Program-made: the position numbers and the translations under genes
Notes under the pieces: model-generated
Told to the model about the DNA's origin: nothing
The model's database searches: none
The model's input: only the letters and a program-made list of their open reading frames with translations
Shown here: positions 25,676 through 33,984 of the stretch, in pieces
Numbering within the stretch: position 1 is the first letter of the stretch
Layout: each line of letters begins with the position of its first letter
Assembly (NCBI RefSeq): GCF_004365875.1
Contig: NZ_SODF01000001.1
Location: 1,178,001 to 1,242,000 of the forward strand
Source: Kribbella kalugense
GTDB lineage: Bacteria; Actinomycetota; Actinomycetes; Propionibacteriales; Kribbellaceae
Reading direction: 5' to 3'
DNA: 64,000 bases

Positions 25676-27231
25676 AGAAGAAGCTCGACCTTGATCCGGT
25701 CACCGTTCGGAAGGCTCGCAGCCTGGCGCGTAAAGCCGGGAAGCCGATCGTCGATCTGGCGCAGCAGCACACCACGGTGTCGGTCGAGCGAGCGGTACTG
25801 CGGCTTGCCGGGCTGACCGGCGCGGACACCGAGGGCATCCCGTGGGTGAACCGGCTCGCGGATACCGTCCGCGCGGACGTCGGGCTCGAGCACGGACTCG
25901 CATTGCCCGTGTGGGATGCGCTGGTCCGAGGTGAGGCCGAGGACCTGGCCGTGCTGGCCCAGAAGGCTGCGTCCGGTTCGGTGACGTTCCGGATGCCTGA
26001 GGGACGGGACGCCGTACGGGCCCGGTCCGCGGCGCGGAAAGCAGCGACCGCTGGGATGAAGCGGATCGACGGGCGGCGGCGAGAGCGGGACCGGCTGGTC
26101 AAGCGGCACGGCGACCCGGAGCAGCGGCCGTGGATCTACCTGATCGTTGCCACCGGCGACATTTACGAGGACATCCCGCAGGCGCAGGCGGCGGCCCGTG
26201 AGGGCGCCGACATCATCGCGGTGATCCGGTCGACCGGGCAGTCGCTGCTCGACTACGTCCCGGAGGGCGCGACCCGGGAAGGGTTCGCCGGCACCTACGC
26301 GACGCAGGAGAACTTCCGGCTGATGCGGGCGGCGCTGGACGAGTCGTCTCGCGAACTGGGTCGGTACGTCAGGCTGACGAACTACGCGTCCGGTCTGTGC
26401 ATGCCGGAGATCGCCACGCTGGCCGGGCTCGAGCGGCTCGACATGATGCTGAACGACTCGATGTACGGGATTCTCTTCCGCGACATCAACCCGATCCGGA
26501 CGTTCGTCGACCAGCGGTTCAGCCGGCAGATCCACGCCCGCGCCGGGATCATCATCAACACCGGCGAGGACAACTACCTGACCACCGCCGACGCGGTCGA
26601 GGCAGCGCACACGGTGACCGTCTCGCAGCTGCTGAACGAGTACTTCGCCAAGGAGGCCGGACTCGAGGACTGGCAGCTGGGCCTCGGCCATGCCTTCGAG
26701 ATCAACCCCGATCTGCCGGACTCGTTCCGGATGGAGCTGGCGCACGCGATGCTGGCCCGGCAGCTGTTCCCGAACGCGCCGCTGAAGTGGATGCCGCCGA
26801 CCCGGCACATGACCGGCGACGTGTTCCGCGGGTACCTGCTGGACGGGTTCTTCAACCTGGTCGGCGCGATGACCGGGCAGGGCATCCTGCTGGTCGGGAT
26901 GATGACCGAGGCGGTCGTGACGCCGTGGATCTCCGACCGCGACCTGGCCCTGCAGAACGTCCGCTACGTCTTAGGTGCCGCTGGCAACCTTCACGAGGAC
27001 TTCCGGCCGGAGCCGAACGGATTCATCGCGCAACGGGCCCGCCAGGTGCTGGGGGAGTCCGTCGAACTGCTGGAGCGGATCGTCGACGACGGCCTGCTGA
27101 ACGCGATCGGCGACGGCACGTTCGGCCTGATGAAGCGACCGCAGAACGCCGGCCGCGGCCTCGACGGAGTCGCCCGCAAGTCTGGCGACTACTACAACCC
27201 GGCGATCGAGCTGCTCGAGGAGGGCGTCTGA
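25672..27231 (+). CDS. kamD: Lysine 5,6-aminomutase alpha subunit
   Basis: 519 residues, closely resembling clostridial KamD along its whole length: HTTVSVERAVLRLAGL, VATGDIYEDIPQAQAAAREG, STGQSLLDYVPEGAT, YATQENFRLMR, NYASGLCMPEI, LFRDINP, INTGEDNYLTTADA and KWMPPTRHMTGD. It forms the catalytic TIM barrel that moves the terminal amino group of beta-lysine using adenosylcobalamin and PLP. I prefer GTG 25672, overlapping the upstream stop by four bases (GTGA); ATG 25663 is possible. The stop overlaps kamE as TGATG. No KamB/KamC-type reactivation genes are nearby. Confidence 0.93.
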   Translation: MKKKLDLDPVTVRKARSLARKAGKPIVDLAQQHTTVSVERAVLRLAGLTGADTEGIPWVNRLADTVRADVGLEHGLALPVWDALVRGEAEDLAVLAQKAASGSVTFRMPEGRDAVRARSAARKAATAGMKRIDGRRRERDRLVKRHGDPEQRPWIYLIVATGDIYEDIPQAQAAAREGADIIAVIRSTGQSLLDYVPEGATREGFAGTYATQENFRLMRAALDESSRELGRYVRLTNYASGLCMPEIATLAGLERLDMMLNDSMYGILFRDINPIRTFVDQRFSRQIHARAGIIINTGEDNYLTTADAVEAAHTVTVSQLLNEYFAKEAGLEDWQLGLGHAFEINPDLPDSFRMELAHAMLARQLFPNAPLKWMPPTRHMTGDVFRGYLLDGFFNLVGAMTGQGILLVGMMTEAVVTPWISDRDLALQNVRYVLGAAGNLHEDFRPEPNGFIAQRARQVLGESVELLERIVDDGLLNAIGDGTFGLMKRPQNAGRGLDGVARKSGDYYNPAIELLEEGV

Positions 27232-27983
27232 TGAGCATCGTCCGTCCGTACGGGGACACCACCGGAGACGGGATGGTGCAGCTGTCGTTCACGCTGCCGG
27301 TCCCGCACGACAAGCGCGCCGAGGGCGCCGCGGTCCAGCTGGCCAACAAGATGGGCATGGATCCCGCCCTGGTCGTGCATTCGAAGCCGATCGGTCCGGA
27401 CTTCACGTTCTTCGTCGTCTACGGTCCGGTGAACCACCTGGTGGACACGTCGAAGGTCGAGGTCATCGAGCGCGACTACCCGCTGCTGTCGCCGAAGGAG
27501 GTGAACCTCGCGATCCGCAAGGGCCTGCGCCGCCGGCTGACCGTGGTCGGCGCCTGCATCGGCACCGACGCGCACACGGTGGGTATCGACGCGATCCTCA
27601 ACATCAAGGGTTTCGCCGGCGAGAAGGGCCTGGAGTACTACCGCGAGGTGAAGGTGGTGAACCTCGGCGCACAGGTCGCCGTACCCGAGCTGGTCCGGCG
27701 CGCGAAAGCCGACAAGGCCGACGCGATCCTGGTCTCGCAGGTGGTCACCCAGCGGGAGGCGCACGTACTCAACACCAAGGAGATGTCGGCCGCCTTCCGG
27801 GAGGCGTACGCCGAGGACTCCCGGCCCGTATTAGTTGCTGGCGGCCCCCGTTTCACCGAGCAGATGGCCGGCGAGCTCGGCGTGGACCGGGTGTTCGGCC
27901 GGGGCACGACGCCTGGCGAGGTAGCCAGCTACCTGGTCGACGCACTGGTGACCAAACGATTCCCGGCGAAGAGGAGCGCATAG
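27231..27983 (+). CDS. kamE: Lysine 5,6-aminomutase beta subunit
   Basis: 250 residues. The base-off/His-on cobalamin motif DxHxxG is present as DAHTVG (Asp113, His115, Gly118), within a Rossmann-like B12 domain that ends VAGGPRFTEQMAGELGVDRVFGRGT. The N-terminal part carries the PLP-binding region in the family. It partners KamD and brings cobalamin to the active site. ATG 27231 overlaps the kamD stop by one base. The kal gene begins immediately after its stop. Confidence 0.93.
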   Translation: MSIVRPYGDTTGDGMVQLSFTLPVPHDKRAEGAAVQLANKMGMDPALVVHSKPIGPDFTFFVVYGPVNHLVDTSKVEVIERDYPLLSPKEVNLAIRKGLRRRLTVVGACIGTDAHTVGIDAILNIKGFAGEKGLEYYREVKVVNLGAQVAVPELVRRAKADKADAILVSQVVTQREAHVLNTKEMSAAFREAYAEDSRPVLVAGGPRFTEQMAGELGVDRVFGRGTTPGEVASYLVDALVTKRFPAKRSA

Positions 27984-28373
27984 GTGTCAAAGGCAACCAT
28001 CGGGCTGACCGTCACACATCGGCGCTACGTGCCCTACAGCCACGCGCACTACGCCGGGAACCTTGTCGACGGCGCCTATGTCCTGGCGCTGTTCGGCGAC
28101 GTCGCGACCGAGGTCTGTATCCAGGCTGACGGCGACGAGGGCCTGTTCGCGTCGTACTCCGACGTGCAGTTCCTGCAGCCGCTGCGGGCCGGCGACATTG
28201 TGGAGGTGAAGGCAACGATCACCCGGGTCGGGAACCGTAGCCGCGACCTCGATTTCAGTGCGTACGTCGTCTGCCGCGGACGTCCGGACCGGTCCGAGTC
28301 GGCGGCCGAAGTACTGGCCGAACCCCTTGTGATCACGCGCGCAAAGGGAACCGTCGTCGTACCGGTTGGGTGA
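27984..28373 (+). CDS. kal: 3-aminobutyryl-CoA ammonia-lyase
   Basis: 129 residues of hot-dog fold. HAHYAGNLVDGAYVLALFGDVATE and DGDEGLFASYSDVQFLQPLRAGD (read in parts) match Kal, which eliminates ammonia from L-3-aminobutyryl-CoA to crotonyl-CoA at the end of the lysine pathway. GTG 27984 follows the kamE stop directly, with GAGGAG 8 bases upstream. Crotonyl-CoA would then enter ordinary fatty-acid-type oxidation. Its presence supports the 3-keto-5-aminohexanoate route despite the missing cleavage enzyme. Confidence 0.88.
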   Translation: MSKATIGLTVTHRRYVPYSHAHYAGNLVDGAYVLALFGDVATEVCIQADGDEGLFASYSDVQFLQPLRAGDIVEVKATITRVGNRSRDLDFSAYVVCRGRPDRSESAAEVLAEPLVITRAKGTVVVPVG

Positions 28374-28926
28374 CGATTGGTTGCCCTGGGTAACGATCAC
28401 GTGGAGTGCCGAGACCGCTCTGTAACGTGACTTGGGTGAGAGATCCTCGTTTCCCCTTGTGGGGCAGGCGATAGTGTTACAACGGGCTCAAGGAGCCGGG
28501 GGAGAGGTTGACACCGTCGCCGCCAGCGAGCATCGTTTTGGGAGTCGTCATATCCCGTTTGTTCAACGGTCACACGAAGTTCGGCCACCGGATGATCCCG
28601 CGACGCTGACCAGGCCAAAGCCAGGCTTGAGTCGACGGGGGCTGAGATCGCCGGTGGTTAGCCCCCCGCGGGGCAGAGGTGGAAGAGGCTCGGCGGCCAG
28701 TAGACAACAGCCGAACGGTTCGCAGCCAGCGCATCGTCGGTTGGTCCGAAGGCGCGCCGAGCCTCTTTCCTCCTGTCTGGGCCTGTCTGGATCCGGACGG
28801 TCGCGCTCTGCTGATACCCCTTCACTTTCCGCGTTCGGTGCCGAATGGCTACTGGCCGGATACATTGCCGTGTCTTGAACGTTGTACGGTCGTGCGACGT
28901 GCTGGTGAGGACATAAGGGGTACGGC
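28374..28926 (+). other. 553-bp gene-free region rich in RNA-like structure
   Basis: I find no convincing gene. The forward strand holds a CCCC/GGGG hairpin (near 28454-28465), a GGCTC/GAGCC hairpin (near 28486-28498), a 7-bp GGGGGCT/AGCCCCC stem (28637-28643 with 28660-28666), a long 15-bp stem (28681-28695 with 28755-28769, one G-U) enclosing 59 bases, and a tandem CCTGTCTGG (28772 and 28782). A possible -10 TAGTGT lies near 28475. It may be a structured leader of lnt or an independent small RNA. It matches no RNase P RNA, tmRNA, SRP RNA, cobalamin, glycine or TPP pattern that I know. Confidence 0.4.
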
Positions 28927-30495
28927 GTGGACCGATTGAAGGCTCTGGGGCGGCTCCTGCCGAGGCTGGTCGTGGCGGTGGCGGCCGGTGCGCTGCTCGG
29001 CTTCGCGTTCGAACCGCATGACCACCCCTGGCTGACGATCGTCGCCGTACCGCTGCTGCTGGCCGCGCTGAACGGCATCTCGATGAAGGCCGGCTTCCTG
29101 GTCGGCGCCGGCTTCGGGATCGCGTACTACGCGGTCCTGGTCCCGTGGCTGAGTGTGATCGGTGGCGATGCCGCAATCGCGCTGGCGATCCTCGAGGGAC
29201 TGTTCTATGCGGTCTTCGGGCTGTTCGCGACACAGGTGCTGAAGCTGCGGCTCTGGATGCTCTGGATCCCGTGCCTCTGGGTGGCGACCGAGTTCGCGAC
29301 CGCTTCGGTTCCGTTCGGCGGGTTCCCCTGGGGCCGGCTCGCCTGGGCCTTCTCGGATGCGTCATTGGGCAAGCTCGCGGCGTACGTCGGGATCCCGGGC
29401 CTGAGCTTCGTCGTCGCCTTCGTCGGCGTCCTCGTGTACGCCGTACTGCGCCGTGCCAGCGGCCTCCGGCTCCGGGCGGTCGCGCTCGTCGCCGGGCTGG
29501 CGATCGTGTTCGGAAGTGCCCTGATCCACCTGTCCGTCGCGGGCGACGGGAAGAGCGTGAAGGCCGCGATGGTGCAGGGGAACGTGCCGGGCAAGGGGCT
29601 GGAGTTCCTCGGCCGCGCCCGGACCGTGACCCAGAACCACCTGAAGGCGACCCTCGATCTGGAGAAGCGGGTCCAGGCCGGCACCGAGATGAAGCCGGAC
29701 GTGGTGATCTGGCCGGAGAACTCGACCGACATCGACCCGTACGAGGACGACGAGACGCGGGCCGACATCGAGGAGGCCGTCAAGGCGGTCGACGTGCCGA
29801 TCCTGGTCGGCGCGGTCACCGACGGACCCGGTCCGAACGAGCGGCAGACCACCGGCATCGTCTGGGATCCGGTCACCGGGCCCGGACAGCGGTACGCGAA
29901 GCGGCACCCGGTGCCGTTCGGTGAGTACATCCCGTTCCGCGACCAGCTGCTGCCCTACATCAAGCGTCTCGAGATGATCGGCCGGCAGACCGCGCCCGGC
30001 AAGACCCCGGGCGTGATGCCGATCGGCGGCGTGACGTACGGCGACATCATCTGCTTCGAGCTCGCCTACGACAACGTCGTCTCGGACCTGCTCAACGGCG
30101 GCGCCCAGGTCCTGATCGTGCAGACCAACAACGCGACGTACGGCGGGACCGGTCAGCCGGAGCAGCAGTTCGCGATCACCCGGATGCGCGCGATCGAGAC
30201 CGGCCGGACCGTGCTGATCGCGTCGACGAGCGGCATCTCCGGCGTGATCCGGCCGGACGGGACGGTCGAGCACAAGTCGGCCCAGTTCGTCCCGGACGTG
30301 TACGTCGCGACTGTCCCGGTCCGCGACGGGCACACGCTGGCCACCACGCTCGGCGGCTGGCCGCAGTGGATCCTCACCGGCCTCGGGCTGCTCGGTCTGG
30401 TCCTCGCGCTGGTCAACCGCCGCCGTCGGCGGACCGACGACGCACCGCAGGACCCGCCGGCTGCGACGCCGAGCCGCGAGAAGGTCCCGGTCTGA
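28927..30495 (+). CDS. lnt: Apolipoprotein N-acyltransferase
   Basis: 522 residues. About six membrane helices (residues 10-200) precede a nitrilase-like periplasmic-side domain with the catalytic triad Glu264 (WPENSTD), Lys325 (AKRHPVPFGEY) and Cys376 (IICFELAY); a last helix (about 480-500) returns to the membrane. It N-acylates the lipid-modified cysteine of mature lipoproteins. In mycobacteria Lnt is linked to polyprenol phosphomannose synthase, which is not adjacent here. GTG 28927 has AAGGGG 6 bases upstream. fxsA follows after 73 bases in the same orientation. Confidence 0.9.
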   Translation: MDRLKALGRLLPRLVVAVAAGALLGFAFEPHDHPWLTIVAVPLLLAALNGISMKAGFLVGAGFGIAYYAVLVPWLSVIGGDAAIALAILEGLFYAVFGLFATQVLKLRLWMLWIPCLWVATEFATASVPFGGFPWGRLAWAFSDASLGKLAAYVGIPGLSFVVAFVGVLVYAVLRRASGLRLRAVALVAGLAIVFGSALIHLSVAGDGKSVKAAMVQGNVPGKGLEFLGRARTVTQNHLKATLDLEKRVQAGTEMKPDVVIWPENSTDIDPYEDDETRADIEEAVKAVDVPILVGAVTDGPGPNERQTTGIVWDPVTGPGQRYAKRHPVPFGEYIPFRDQLLPYIKRLEMIGRQTAPGKTPGVMPIGGVTYGDIICFELAYDNVVSDLLNGGAQVLIVQTNNATYGGTGQPEQQFAITRMRAIETGRTVLIASTSGISGVIRPDGTVEHKSAQFVPDVYVATVPVRDGHTLATTLGGWPQWILTGLGLLGLVLALVNRRRRRTDDAPQDPPAATPSREKVPV

Positions 30496-30568
30496 GTCAG
30501 GGTTAACTCAGGGTTGGCCGCTCCCGCCTGTTCCGTACGCTGGTGTCTTAGGCAGGAAGGGGCAAGAC

Positions 30569-31066
30569 ATGCCGTGGTTAGTGGCGCTCGCGCTGCTGGT
30601 GGTGCCGGTTGCGGAGATCTTCGTGATCATCCAGGTCGGTCAGGTGATCGGCGGATGGCCGACGGTCGCGCTGCTGCTGGCCGAGAGCGTCCTCGGCGCG
30701 TGGCTGATCAAGCGTGAGGGCCGACGGGCGTGGCGGGCGCTGCAGAGCTCGTTCCAGACCGGGAAGATGCCCGGCCGCGAGCTGGCCGACGCCGCCCTGA
30801 TCCTGATCGGCGGCACGCTGCTGCTCACCCCGGGCTTCATCACCGACATCTTCGGCTTCTTCTTCGTCCTCCCCTTCACCCGCCCGCTCGCCCGCCGAGC
30901 CATGACCGCCTTCTTCGGCCGCCGTCTGACCACACAGCTGGGCACCCCCGGCCTAGGAACCTTCATCCCTGGCGCAGGCATGCCCGGGCCTAGTGGACCG
31001 ACGAGGCCCCAGCGCCCGTCCGACGACGTCATCCAGGGCGAAGTAATCGACCCGGATCCCAAGTAG
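30569..31066 (+). CDS. fxsA: FxsA family membrane protein
   Basis: 165 residues, with the family core WLVALALLVVPVAEIFVIIQVG, LLLAESVLGAWLIKREG and LILIGGTLLLTPGFITDIFG, giving three to four membrane helices. FxsA was named for suppressing F exclusion of phage T7 in E. coli; its role in actinobacteria is unknown. The C-terminal tail (about 120-165) is polar and Pro/Gly-rich. ATG 30569 has a GGAAGGGG-type site about 8 bases upstream. It probably shares a transcript with lnt. Confidence 0.88.
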   Translation: MPWLVALALLVVPVAEIFVIIQVGQVIGGWPTVALLLAESVLGAWLIKREGRRAWRALQSSFQTGKMPGRELADAALILIGGTLLLTPGFITDIFGFFFVLPFTRPLARRAMTAFFGRRLTTQLGTPGLGTFIPGAGMPGPSGPTRPQRPSDDVIQGEVIDPDPK

Positions 31067-31136
31067 CGCGACTCGGACCCGCTGCGCCTGGGTACCTGAT
31101 GGGGTGGTGCTTGGCTGCTTGGAGGGGAGAGGGTAC

Positions 31137-31355
31137 GTGGGATTTCGGCGTGGGGATGAGGTTGTGGCGGCGATTGAGCTTGGTGGGTTCTGGCAGGGGA
31201 AGATTCCGGTCGGCACGCCTGGGGTGATCGATGAGGTCGATGACTCCGATGCCGGACCGGTCTTCACCGTCACCTTCACGATCGTCCAGGACGACCTCCT
31301 CACCCCGCACCGAACAACGGTGACGGGGCTCGGCGAAGGTGAGCTCACGAGTTAG
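31137..31355 (+). CDS. Small predicted SH3-like protein
   Basis: 72 residues starting at GTG 31137, with GGAG and AGAGG upstream. The sequence has a beta-barrel-like pattern, GDEVVAAIELGGFW, IPVGTPGVIDEVDD and FTVTFTIV, reminiscent of SH3/KOW-type or DUF4926-like small proteins; no function is known. It follows fxsA in the same direction. Its stop overlaps the oppositely directed phosphoesterase stop by four bases. Moderate confidence that it is real because of the ribosome-binding site and protein-like composition. Confidence 0.6.
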   Translation: MGFRRGDEVVAAIELGGFWQGKIPVGTPGVIDEVDDSDAGPVFTVTFTIVQDDLLTPHRTTVTGLGEGELTS

Positions 31356-32836
31356 TGCGGGTGCGGGCGGTGGCCTGGTTCTTGGCGCGGGGGAGTTTGG
31401 TTCGTGCCCGGGATTGTGGGGAGCGGAAGTTGGGCGGCCTGGTACTGGGCGAGGTTGTACTGACCGGTGGTGTCGGGCAGCGTCGGCGCGTGGTGGGTGT
31501 CGTTGAAGCGGAAGGCGCCGGTGAGGTCGCCTACCGTTTTGCGGCGCCAGGCGCTGATGTTGGTTTCCTTCACGCCGGTGATCTGCTCCAGGAACCGCAG
31601 CTGTGACGTGTGGTCGGAGGTCTCGGAGAAGACGTAACCGCCGGTCGTCCACGGCGAGATGATGATGCAGGGCACGCGGAAGCCGAGCCCGATCGGCAGT
31701 CCGCCGCCGACCTCGCCGGTGTTGGAGGTCTTGAAGACGAACTCGTCGGGTGTGCCGGGCTTGGGGAGCGGCGGCAGGACGTGGTCGAACATGCCGTCGT
31801 TCTCGTCGTACGACAGGATGAAAGCCGTCTTCGCCCAGACCTCGGGGTTGGCCGCGATCGCGTCGATCTTTCCGGCGACGAAGGTAGCCCCGGCTGCGGG
31901 CAGCGCGGACGGGTGCTCGTCGAAGCCGGACGGCGGGAGGATCCAGCTGACGGTGGGCAGTTGGTCGTTCATCGCGTCGTACTCGAACTGACCCATCGGC
32001 TGCGTGACCATGCCGTTGTCGTAGAGCGGGTCGCCGGCCTGCGCGCTGCCGAACTGCTTCCACTTGCTGATCGCCGCCGAGCCGGTCTGTCCGCCGGGCT
32101 GCCGGTAGATCTTCCAGCTGACGCCCGCCTGCTGCAGCCGCTCCGGGTACGTCGTCCAGCTGAACTGGTTCGGCGGTCCACTGGTCGTGAGTGACGGTCC
32201 GCCGGCCAGGCCGTTCGGGTCGAGCGTTCCGGACATCCACATGTGCCGGTTCGGTGCCGTCGGCCCGAGCACCGAGCAGTGGTAGCCGTCCAGGACGGTG
32301 AAGTTCTCGGCGAGGGCGAACTGGAACGGGATGTCGTCGCGGGTGAAGTACCCCATCGTGTACTGGCCGTCGATCGGACCGTCGGACGCCATGTGGGCCG
32401 GCACCCAGTTGTCCATCGTGCCGCCGTTCAGAGCCTGGTGCTGCACAGCCCAGGCGTGACTCATCGACGGGATCGCCTGGGCGGCGGTGATCTTCGTGTT
32501 GAGCCGGTACGGCAGCAGGTAACCGTCGGGGTTCGACGGGTCCGGCTGGTAGAAGACGTTCCGGCCGTTCGGCAGGCGTACGGCGTGCGGGTCGCTGAAC
32601 CCGCGGACGCCGGACAGGGTGCCGTAGTAGTGGTCGAAGCTGCGGTTCTCCTGCATGAGCATGACGACGTGCTTGATGTCCTTCAGCCCACCGTGCTTCG
32701 GGGGCGGCGACGCCAGCGCCGTACGCACGTTCGGCGGCAGCGCGAGCGAGGAGGCCGCGGCCAGGCCGGCCGCGGCGGTCGAGCCGAGCAGTCGGCGGCG
32801 GCTGATCCCGGTCGGCGCGTCGGAGGAGTCGTTCAT
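31352..32836 (-). CDS. Tat-exported phospholipase C-like phosphoesterase
   Basis: 494 residues of the phosphoesterase family (acid phosphatase AcpA/PlcC-type). A twin-arginine signal, SRRRLLGSTAAAG, sits at residues about 12-25. The catalytic N-terminal motif is MQENRSFDHYYG, and later metal ligands are in SYDENDGMFDHV and SETSDHTSQLRFLE. It would act outside the cell on phospholipids or phosphate esters, possibly for phosphate supply. ATG 32836 has GAGGA 3-4 bases upstream. A strong 12-bp hairpin lies just before the ribosome-binding site on its leader. Confidence 0.88.
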   Translation of the reverse strand: MNDSSDAPTGISRRRLLGSTAAAGLAAASSLALPPNVRTALASPPPKHGGLKDIKHVVMLMQENRSFDHYYGTLSGVRGFSDPHAVRLPNGRNVFYQPDPSNPDGYLLPYRLNTKITAAQAIPSMSHAWAVQHQALNGGTMDNWVPAHMASDGPIDGQYTMGYFTRDDIPFQFALAENFTVLDGYHCSVLGPTAPNRHMWMSGTLDPNGLAGGPSLTTSGPPNQFSWTTYPERLQQAGVSWKIYRQPGGQTGSAAISKWKQFGSAQAGDPLYDNGMVTQPMGQFEYDAMNDQLPTVSWILPPSGFDEHPSALPAAGATFVAGKIDAIAANPEVWAKTAFILSYDENDGMFDHVLPPLPKPGTPDEFVFKTSNTGEVGGGLPIGLGFRVPCIIISPWTTGGYVFSETSDHTSQLRFLEQITGVKETNISAWRRKTVGDLTGAFRFNDTHHAPTLPDTTGQYNLAQYQAAQLPLPTIPGTNQTPPRQEPGHRPHPH

Positions 32837-32854
32837 GGGTCCTCACTTCCGGAT

Positions 32855-32886
32855 GCTGATGGCGCCGAAGACTCGGCGCCATCAGC
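32855..32886 (-). promoter_or_regulatory. 12-bp hairpin in phosphoesterase leader
   Basis: GCTGATGGCGCC pairs perfectly with GGCGCCATCAGC across an 8-base loop, 18 bases upstream of the phosphoesterase start. It is not after any gene, so a leader-RNA regulatory role is more likely than a normal terminator. Confidence 0.5.
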
Positions 32887-33025
32887 CACCGTCGAACCGC
32901 GACGTAGCTGGCCGCCGATGCTTGGATGGCGGCTGGGCGAACGTACGACAACGAGCAACTGCTTGTTCGACGTATCACGGCGCCGGGCCGGGGACTCCGT
33001 ACCGATGAGTCCGCACCTCGGGTGG

Positions 33026-33046
33026 AACCGTTCCGCAAGAACGGTT
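33026..33046 (+). promoter_or_regulatory. 8-bp hairpin in PASTA gene leader
   Basis: AACCGTTC pairs with GAACGGTT across 5 bases, ending about 10 bases before the GAAGG site of the PASTA gene. It could stabilise or regulate the leader. Confidence 0.4.
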
Positions 33047-33069
33047 GCGGGCGCGAAGAAGGTACTGCG

Positions 33070-33981
33070 ATGGGTGCGTTACGCGCGGTCGGGGGACCCC
33101 GTTGGTTGGTCAGGGCGCTTGCGTGTGCCTCGGCTGTCGTGATCGCGGTCGTGATGGCGGGTGGGGCCGCCTATGCGACAGGTGACGGTACGGCGAGGTT
33201 GCGGCTGGATCGGGATGAGGGGCCGCCGGGCACCGTGGTGTTCGCGAGCGTTCAGGGGTACGGCGGGTGTCGTCCGGCCGGCGTGACGACGCCCGCCGGC
33301 GGCGGGGTGGTCGAGGTCTTCTGGGAGGGGATCGAGGACGCGGTCGGGTCGGCGGTGGTGCCTCCGAACGGTTCGGTCGAGGTGATGTTCTCTGTGCCCT
33401 TCGGGGCAACGGCGCAGAGGTACTCGATCACGTCGGTCTGCAGGACCAACGCTCAACTGACGGACGACGACCTGTTCGTGGTGACCGGCATCGCATCCCA
33501 GCTGGTGCGGGTGCCCAGGGTGGTCGGGTTGAAGGTCGCCGAGGCCGAGGCCAAGGTGGCAGCGCTCGGGTTGGTACTGCGGGTGCCGTCCGGCGCCGGA
33601 GATGTCGTCGCCGGGCAGTCCCCGACCGCTGGTTCGATGGTTCGGGCCGGTCACGCCGTACGCATCACCACCAAGCAGGTGGTGGTTGCGCCCGCTCGGC
33701 CGGCACCCGAGCCGGCCGTCGTCGCGCGGGCAGCCGATCCGTTCCCGTGGAGGACGACGGCTCTGGTGGCGCTCGCCGTACTGGTGGCCGGCGTTGTCAG
33801 CTATCGCGTCGTGAAGTGGCGACTGGACAAGCGATGGGTTCGCAACCATCTGCGGGTTGTCGTCCCACCCGCTCCCGCCCTCGATCCACAGCTGACCGAG
33901 TCCGACTCGGCGCCGCCCATGTTGGTCGTGCGGATCCAGCCGCACGAAGACGCAGGTATCCACATTCTTCAAGGGGGCTGA
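33070..33981 (+). CDS. PASTA-domain single-pass membrane protein
   Basis: 303 residues. A signal peptide ends near AAYA (about 35); residues 40-145 are beta-rich with Cys67 and Cys124, probably disulfide-linked. One PASTA domain (about 147-201, VPRVVGLKVAEAEAKVAALG ... VVAGQSPTAGSMVRAGHAV) binds peptidoglycan or muropeptides in other proteins. A helix (229-247) anchors it, leaving a 50-residue basic cytoplasmic tail ending PPMLVVRIQPHED. There is no kinase domain. ATG 33070 has GAAGG 7 bases upstream. The next gene starts 4 bases after the stop, so the two are surely co-transcribed and may interact. Confidence 0.78.
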   Translation: MGALRAVGGPRWLVRALACASAVVIAVVMAGGAAYATGDGTARLRLDRDEGPPGTVVFASVQGYGGCRPAGVTTPAGGGVVEVFWEGIEDAVGSAVVPPNGSVEVMFSVPFGATAQRYSITSVCRTNAQLTDDDLFVVTGIASQLVRVPRVVGLKVAEAEAKVAALGLVLRVPSGAGDVVAGQSPTAGSMVRAGHAVRITTKQVVVAPARPAPEPAVVARAADPFPWRTTALVALAVLVAGVVSYRVVKWRLDKRWVRNHLRVVVPPAPALDPQLTESDSAPPMLVVRIQPHEDAGIHILQGG

Positions 33982-33984
33982 CTG

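Noticed and set aside
28580..28640. Cobalamin-riboswitch-like AAGCCAGG segment
   Set aside because: No B12-box or GCCACTG core, and the downstream gene is lnt, not a B12-linked gene.
28631..28670. TPP-riboswitch-like GGGGGCTGAGA
   Set aside because: The rest of the TPP aptamer, including the ACCTGAT and GGATAATACC type segments, is missing; it is better explained as a simple hairpin.
28432..28878. 148-residue ORF in the gap before lnt
   Set aside because: Arg/Ser/Pro-rich low-complexity translation without a ribosome-binding site or domain pattern; the region looks structural rather than coding.
31029..33038. 669-codon reverse open frame over fxsA end and phosphoesterase
   Set aside because: Different frame from the Tat phosphoesterase, which has full motifs and a signal; this one is low-complexity.
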